This document shows, piece after piece, positions 5,773 to 9,345 of a DNA stretch of 9,345 bases (positions are counted from its first letter, which is position 1; each line of letters begins with the position of its first letter). Position numbers and translations under genes: made by a program. This DNA comes from Pseudomonadota bacterium (GTDB lineage Bacteria > Desulfobacterota > Desulfobacteria > Desulfobacterales > Desulfosarcinaceae). The stretch is taken from positions 1 through 9,345 of the forward strand of contig JAEYRZ010000173.1 of the NCBI GenBank assembly GCA_023435265.1, read 5' to 3'. The notes beneath the pieces were generated by a model. That model had not been told where the DNA came from. It was given only the letters and a program-made list of their open reading frames with translations, and did not search any database.

Positions 5773-7035
5773 TTGCCCCAGAAACGATCCAAATCCCGAC
5801 TTGTACAGACGATCTCGAACACGCTTCTCATCTTTCTTCTCACTCTGGGTGGATTGATTTCAATCCCCCTTTCCGAAGCCCTGGCCACATGCGAAGTGCG
5901 CCTGGCCTGGGACGGCAGCAGCGGTGCGTCCGGCTATCGCCTATACATGCGTGCGGAAGGCGAGTCCTATTCTTACGCCATCCCGGCGTGGGAAGGCGGC
6001 GGAGTCCAATGCACGCTGGCCACGTTGAATGAAAACACTGCGTACTACTTCGTTGTCCGGGCGTTCGACGCAACCGGCCGCGAAAGCAGCGACTCCAACG
6101 AGGTCCGGTTTTACCTGGATACCAATCCCCCCGGGCTGCCGGAACTCATCAATCCTGCGAATGGTGCGCAAAATGTATCCTTGACCCCCGACCTGACGAC
6201 CGGCACGTTTTATGACGCGGACCGCTCCGAGCAGCACGCGGCCACGCAGTGGCAGGTCTTCCGCTCGGCGGACGATTTGGCGGTCTTTGATCTGAGCAGC
6301 GACTTCTTTTTGACCCGCCTCGTGCTGCCGCCGCTGATCCTGGACGAAAGCACCAGCTATAGCTGGCAGGTCCGGCACCGCAACCAGAACGGAGGCACTT
6401 CCGAACCGGCAATCGGCACCTTCGAGACCGGCCTGTGGGCGGCCGACGGCGATGCCGACGGCATTCCGGATGCACAGGAGATCGCGGAACCGCTGGATCT
6501 GGACGGCAACGGCCAGGACGATCTGTCGCAGGCCAAGATGAAATGCCTGCGCTCGGTGCGCGGCGATGTACGCGTGGCGGTCGATGCGGCCCGCAGCGGC
6601 AGTGTGGTGTCCTTGAACGCCGTTCAAGCCGTCGACAATGGAACGCTCGAAACACCCTACGCAGATCATCCGGAACTCCCCGCGGGGCTGATCGCCTTCA
6701 AAATCATCACCGCGAACGCAGGCGACACGGCGGAGGTCGCGCTCTATCTTTCAAGTGCGATTGCCCCGAATGACCAGTGGGTGGCATTTTCAATGTCCGC
6801 CGGTTATGAGGACTTCGGTCACGCGAGTTCCATCTCATCCGACCGGCGCTCCATCGTCGTGCAGGTTACGGACGGTGGAAGCGGCGATCTCGACGGCGTC
6901 GCCAACGGCAGCATCGTCGCAATGGGCGGCTTCGGCTCACTGCCAAGCAGTTCCAATCTCGGCGACGGTTCCGGCGGCGGCGGTGGCGGCGGTGGCGGCG
7001 GCGGTTGCTTTATCAATTCCCTGACCCTTTTTTGA
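5773..7035 (+). CDS. Secreted FN3-like / choice-of-anchor-U-like protein with poly-Gly-Cys tail
   Basis: 420 residues. A signal peptide occupies ~1-38 (basic start, long hydrophobic core, cleavage after ALA). A fibronectin type III-like domain (~40-115) runs from VRLAWDGSSGASGYRLYM to SSDSNEVRFY. A second beta-sandwich domain (~120-218) contains YSWQVRHRNQNGGTSEP. Asp-rich DGDADGIPD and DLDGNGQDD (~225-252) resemble Ca-binding type-3 repeats. A domain at ~272-390 (GLIAFKIITANAGDTAEVAL ... TDGGSGDLDGVANGSI) matches the pattern of choice-of-anchor U domains. Eleven consecutive Gly (codons 6973-7005) lead to Cys412 and CFINSLTLF. Such Gly-run plus Cys-Phe-Ile tails are typical of surface proteins in this phylum, but here only eight residues follow the Cys. 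The start is TTG 5773, the first start after an in-frame stop, with AGG six bases upstream. Export and surface attachment are inferred; ligand unknown. Confidence 0.88.
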   Translation: MPQKRSKSRLVQTISNTLLIFLLTLGGLISIPLSEALATCEVRLAWDGSSGASGYRLYMRAEGESYSYAIPAWEGGGVQCTLATLNENTAYYFVVRAFDATGRESSDSNEVRFYLDTNPPGLPELINPANGAQNVSLTPDLTTGTFYDADRSEQHAATQWQVFRSADDLAVFDLSSDFFLTRLVLPPLILDESTSYSWQVRHRNQNGGTSEPAIGTFETGLWAADGDADGIPDAQEIAEPLDLDGNGQDDLSQAKMKCLRSVRGDVRVAVDAARSGSVVSLNAVQAVDNGTLETPYADHPELPAGLIAFKIITANAGDTAEVALYLSSAIAPNDQWVAFSMSAGYEDFGHASSISSDRRSIVVQVTDGGSGDLDGVANGSIVAMGGFGSLPSSSNLGDGSGGGGGGGGGGGCFINSLTLF

Positions 7036-7051
7036 TCGAGGAATCCGAATC

Positions 7052-7096
7052 GGGGAGCATGGAGAAGATGGATCCGCTCTCTCCTCCATGCTTCCC
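7052..7096. terminator. Long stem-loop after the secreted-protein gene, terminator-like
   Basis: GGGGAGCATGGAG (7052-7064) pairs with CTCCATGCTTCCC (7084-7096): 13 base pairs with a single G-U, and a 19-base loop that can pair further inside. It begins 16 bases past the stop codon. No T-tract follows on the plus strand, so it may protect the mRNA 3' end or act with another termination mechanism rather than being a textbook intrinsic terminator. Confidence 0.45.
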
Positions 7097-7212
7097 TGCG
7101 GCAACCAGAAAATCAGCGGGCGCTCGCTTTTGCACGCCCCGCCTGTCAAATAAAACCAGAAGTCGGAATCGTCCAGGGAGGACTGCTTCATTTCTTTTTT
7201 CCGCACGGCTTA

Positions 7213-7241
7213 TTGACTTACCCTGCCTTACACGCTAAAAG
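7213..7241 (+). promoter_or_regulatory. Sigma70-type promoter for the duplicated-motif protein and receiver pair
   Basis: TTGACT, a 17-base spacer, and TAAAAG form a near-consensus -35 and an acceptable -10. Transcription would begin near 7248, about 55 bases before the ATG at 7303. The rest of the 267-base gap 7036-7302 holds the stem-loop at 7052-7096 and no ORF I can support. Confidence 0.5.
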
Positions 7242-7302
7242 CATATCGCTCTAACTCTGCCGCTTCAATCCATGCAAGCTGACAAATTTTAGGAAAACCA
7301 TT

Positions 7303-7719
7303 ATGCTGCGTTTTGGCTCCCCTGCGCCTGAAGCCCGCGAGATGGATATCGACGATATTTTCAACGCGCGCCTGCGCCTGCTGATCATCATGACCAAAGC
7401 GTATTTGGACGGATGTCCCGTAGGAGACTTCCGGCGCCAGGCGATGCTGGAGAACGCGCGGCATGTCGAATCCGAATGCGTCGATATCGGAGGGTTGTCA
7501 TCCGGGTTCACGCCCGAAGGCGGACCGCAGGAAACGAGCGAAGTCGACCCTGTTTTTTACCAGCGCGCCAAACTCCTTGCCGTGATGATCAAGGCGGTGG
7601 CAAAGGGATTCCCCATGGGAGAACATCGTAGAGCCGCGATGCGCGAAAACCTGGAGATCCTTTGCCGGGACCTGGGGTACGAGGCCACCGACCCCATTCC
7701 TGTTTTCAAGGTGGCCTGA
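7303..7719 (+). CDS. Unrecognised 138-aa protein with two copies of a ~35-residue helical motif
   Basis: ATG 7303 follows AGGA with eight bases between them. I recognise no family. The protein is an internal duplication with a period of 65 residues. Copy one (~17-51) and copy two (~82-116) share D-x-x-F-x-x-R, then L-L-x-x-M-x-K-A, then G-x-P-x-G-x-x-R-R-x-A-M-x-E-N at matching positions: R23/R88, M30/M95, K32/K97, G37/G102, P39/P104, G41/G106, RR 44-45/109-110, EN 50-51/115-116. Each copy would form two amphipathic helices around a G-x-P-x-G turn. The ~30 residues between them are variable and Gly/Pro-rich. There is no signal peptide or membrane segment, so it is probably cytoplasmic. The gene lies 16 bases before a stand-alone receiver and behind a good promoter, so the two probably share a transcript. 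A signalling or adaptor role is only a guess. Confidence 0.8.
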   Translation: MLRFGSPAPEAREMDIDDIFNARLRLLIIMTKAYLDGCPVGDFRRQAMLENARHVESECVDIGGLSSGFTPEGGPQETSEVDPVFYQRAKLLAVMIKAVAKGFPMGEHRRAAMRENLEILCRDLGYEATDPIPVFKVA

Positions 7720-7735
7720 AGCGCGGGCTCCCTGC

Positions 7736-8152
7736 ATGCTCCTGAAACCAGTCAAGATCATGGTGGTGGATGACGATCCGCTGGTCCGCGATTTCGCTGT
7801 TCATACGATCGAATACAGCATGGACCGCAAGATCGAAATCTGCGAAAGCGGATTCACCGCCTGGCAAAAATTGGAACTGGAGCCGCGTCATGCGGACATC
7901 ATCATCGCGGATGCGAGCCTGCCCGAGATGAACGGGTTCGAGCTGCTCGAACGCGTGAAAGCCCGAATGCCGCAAAAAAAAGTGATCATCACCGTAGGCG
8001 ATCCTTCCCTGGAACAACGCGCCAGCGAACTCGGCGCCGATGCGTTCATCATCAAACCGTTCCAGGCGGACGACCTGCTGAGGATCATCGAAGCATTCGC
8101 CCTGGACGACCCCGAAAGATCGCAGCCCCAATCGCTTCCCGATCACGGATGA
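7736..8152 (+). CDS. Stand-alone CheY-type response regulator receiver
   Basis: 138 residues with a single receiver domain. The sequence is VKIMVVDDDPLVRDFA with the acidic pocket D12-D14, phospho-acceptor D59 in IIIADASLPEMNGFELL, the conserved Thr at position 86 (VIITVGD), and K107 in ADAFIIKPF. A short polar tail of ~20 residues follows the last helix; no DNA-binding or enzymatic output domain is present. Such proteins act by phosphorylation-dependent binding to a partner or as phosphate shuttles. No kinase gene is adjacent on this strand. The nearest kinase, at 3850-5325, already has a cognate regulator. The start at ATG 7736 has no clear ribosome binding site and lies 16 bases past the upstream stop, suggesting translation coupled to the duplicated-motif gene, which may encode its partner. 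Confidence 0.9.
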   Translation: MLLKPVKIMVVDDDPLVRDFAVHTIEYSMDRKIEICESGFTAWQKLELEPRHADIIIADASLPEMNGFELLERVKARMPQKKVIITVGDPSLEQRASELGADAFIIKPFQADDLLRIIEAFALDDPERSQPQSLPDHG

Positions 8153-8221
8153 TGTCCCGCAAGCGCCGATCCGGCCTTCATTCTCCGAAATCATGAACGG
8201 CGGGCCGGCTGACCCGCGGCC

Positions 8222-8250
8222 GTGACATCGCTCCCCAGAATTCTTATTTT
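8222..8250 (+). promoter_or_regulatory. Possible sigma70 promoter for the DUF4124 gene
   Basis: GTGACA, a 17-base spacer, and TATTTT: five of six and four of six consensus positions with ideal spacing. It would start transcription near 8257, just before the GAGGG ribosome binding site at 8271-8275. An imperfect GC stem around 8200-8222 lies upstream. Confidence 0.4.
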
Positions 8251-8283
8251 GAATGATCATCAACCCAAACGAGGGATTCAAGC

Positions 8284-8793
8284 ATGGTCATCCATCGTTT
8301 CACCCGAATCCTGATCGCAAGTTTCGCGGGCTGGCTGCTGGCGGCGCCGCTTCCGGCGGATACGATTTTCACGTGGACCGACGCTCAGGGAATCAAACAT
8401 TTCAGCAATCTTCCGCCTCCCAAGAGCGTCGACCGCTTCGGCAGGATCGAAACCCGGGTGACGACCCTGCCGTGCGAAGGGCCGGAGCCACAGCGCCGCG
8501 CGTATGACGAGATGATCGAACAGTACCGCAACGAAGCCGCACAATCGGAAGCTGAACGCGGCCGGATCATTGAAAACCAGTCTACGCAGGAACAACTGAA
8601 CCGCCGGGGGCAACTGAATGAGAAAATCCGCTACGAACGCCAGCGTTTGAAGTACCAGATCGAACAGCTGCGGCGGCGCGCGGTCAGCCCCACCTATTCG
8701 CAGGGCATGCGGGCCGGGCACATCCAGGCGCTCGAAGACCGCCTGCAAAGACTGGAAGACGATCCGCAAGCCTATTTCCGTACCGCCGACTGA
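8284..8793 (+). CDS. Exported DUF4124-domain protein with coiled-coil C-terminus
   Basis: 169 residues. A signal peptide covers ~1-25 (basic N-terminus, hydrophobic LIASFAGWLLAA, cleavage after LPA). It is followed by the short DUF4124 motif: TIFTWTDAQGIKHFSNLPPP (~27-46), the Y/F-x-W-x-D-x-x-G-x-x-x-F-S-N pattern common in proteobacterial periplasmic proteins. From ~75 to 160 it is highly charged and predicted coiled coil (E/Q/R-rich, e.g. RYERQRLKYQIEQLRRR). ATG 8284 follows GAGGG with eight bases between them. No biochemical role is known for DUF4124; a periplasmic scaffold is possible. The gene appears monocistronic, with its own promoter-like sequence and no close downstream gene. Confidence 0.88.
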   Translation: MVIHRFTRILIASFAGWLLAAPLPADTIFTWTDAQGIKHFSNLPPPKSVDRFGRIETRVTTLPCEGPEPQRRAYDEMIEQYRNEAAQSEAERGRIIENQSTQEQLNRRGQLNEKIRYERQRLKYQIEQLRRRAVSPTYSQGMRAGHIQALEDRLQRLEDDPQAYFRTAD

Positions 8794-8985
8794 GCCTGCC
8801 CGCACCGAGCTTCAACGCCGCTTCAGGGCTTCCGCCCCGCTCACGCCCATCCCCCGCGCTCCGAACCACTCCGACATCCCCGCAGTATGCATTGCCCGAT
8901 GAGGTGGTCTGCCCGGATACCCGGCACACAGGTGCGCCAAGTCAGATGCTCATGAGTATCGTAGCAATTCATTTCGGGGTCAGGG

Positions 8986-9043
8986 TCGGTATCGGCATCG
9001 GTAGCGCAATCGAATCGGCTATCGATACCGATCCCGATAGCGA
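8986..9043. repeat. Imperfect inverted repeat with six-base periodicity (GGTATC/GATACC type)
   Basis: The left arm TCGGTATCGGCATCGGTAGCG (8986-9006) and right arm (9023-9043) are reverse complements at 18 of 21 positions, separated by 16 bases. Within each arm the unit recurs every six bases as TCGGTA, TCGGCA, TCGGTA, and as CGATAC, CGATCC, CGATAG on the other side. It can fold into a long cruciform or RNA hairpin. No insertion-sequence features or protein accompany it. From general knowledge, degenerate CGATNC hexamer tracts occur between genes in some Desulfobacterota; that link is recollection, not something shown here. Confidence 0.6.
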
Positions 9044-9257
9044 TTTCGGCCCCGAGACCGGTCGATCATCAAACCCAGACCGATCCAGGCCGACCTCGCA
9101 GGCAGTACGTTATGGATGATAAAAACCTCTTCAGGTTCCCGGCGCCGCGAAAAATGATATGCCGGCCGGGTGGGGGTACGCTTTCGAATCTATGAAAACG
9201 TGTACTAAGGAAACCGTACTCGAGCATTCCAGAATCCACATTTTCTATCGCGGTTAT

Positions 9258-9271
9258 CTGGAAAGTTCCAG
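9258..9271. repeat. Perfect 14-base palindrome, possible operator
   Basis: CTGGAA-AG-TTCCAG has six-base perfect half-sites. A further TTCCAG half-site lies upstream at 9227-9232, about 40 bases away centre to centre. The arrangement resembles a dimeric regulator site, but no gene follows within the window and there is no independent support. Confidence 0.25.
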
Positions 9272-9345
9272 TTCGGTTCGATGGGCACGGATCAGGTGTG
9301 CCGGGGTATCCGGGTGCAAGGACGTCAGCCATCGGTTTTAGTGCC

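Larger units (their letters stand above)
8794..9345. other. Gene-free right end of the window
   Basis: In 552 bases I see no ORF with a recognisable domain, a good ribosome binding site and the GC-rich third positions of the neighbours. The longest candidates are 87 residues on the minus strand (9069-9332) and 60-75 on the plus strand, all with random-looking codon use. What it does hold is a hexamer-based inverted repeat (8986-9043), a palindrome GACCGGTC (9056-9063) and a 14-base palindrome (9258-9271). It may be the upstream region of a gene beyond the window. Confidence 0.55.

Noticed and set aside
5941..6669. 242-residue minus-strand ORF
   Set aside because: It is antisense to the secreted FN3 protein, with no recognisable motif or ribosome binding site.
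7160..7200. GTCC/GGAC stem followed by T6 as an intrinsic terminator
   Set aside because: Only four base pairs, and the T run starts more than ten bases after the stem.
9069..9332. 87-residue minus-strand ORF
   Set aside because: Third-codon positions are not GC-biased as in the neighbours, no domain is recognisable, and a competing plus-strand ORF covers the same bases.

Overview
The window looks like chromosomal DNA of a GC-rich Gram-negative bacterium, most likely a Desulfobacterota (deltaproteobacterial) lineage. This is inferred from the gene content: a sigma54 enhancer-binding protein with a sensor kinase and an outer-membrane-type lipoprotein, a secreted FN3 protein ending in a poly-Gly-Cys tail, a DUF4124 protein, and a degenerate CGATNC-type hexamer repeat between genes. 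No rRNA, tRNA, CRISPR array, transposase or phage gene was seen.

Layout. Bases 1-554 (+) hold the C-terminal end of a PreP-like M16C metallopeptidase, and the first ~44 bases look like a corrupted sequence edge. Converging on it from the minus strand is a long regulatory block, read from 5325 down to 572: sensor histidine kinase (3850-5325), QseG-like lipoprotein (3033-3689), sigma54-dependent response regulator (1639-3015), an unlisted 29-residue membrane peptide with a strong ribosome binding site (1462-1551), an ECF sigma factor (813-1424) and an overlapping zinc-finger anti-sigma factor (572-820). The kinase-lipoprotein-regulator order is that of enterobacterial qseE-qseG-qseF (glrK-yfhG-glrR), and all three proteins share recognisable local sequence with that system. 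The ECF sigma/anti-sigma pair directly downstream suggests that envelope sensing is wired to two alternative sigma factors.

A 447-base divergent intergenic region (5326-5772) follows. It carries a good sigma54 -24/-12 element pointing right, then a perfect hairpin just before a secreted protein gene (5773-7035) with FN3-like domains, a Ca-binding-like Asp-rich patch, a choice-of-anchor-U-like domain and a Gly11-Cys tail. This gene is a natural candidate target of the adjacent regulator.

Next, behind a sigma70-like promoter, is a plus-strand pair: an unrecognised 138-residue protein made of two copies of a ~35-residue motif (7303-7719), and a stand-alone CheY-type receiver (7736-8152). A separate DUF4124 periplasmic protein (8284-8793) has its own promoter-like sequence. 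The last 552 bases (8794-9345) hold no convincing gene but contain an imperfect inverted repeat built on a six-base period.
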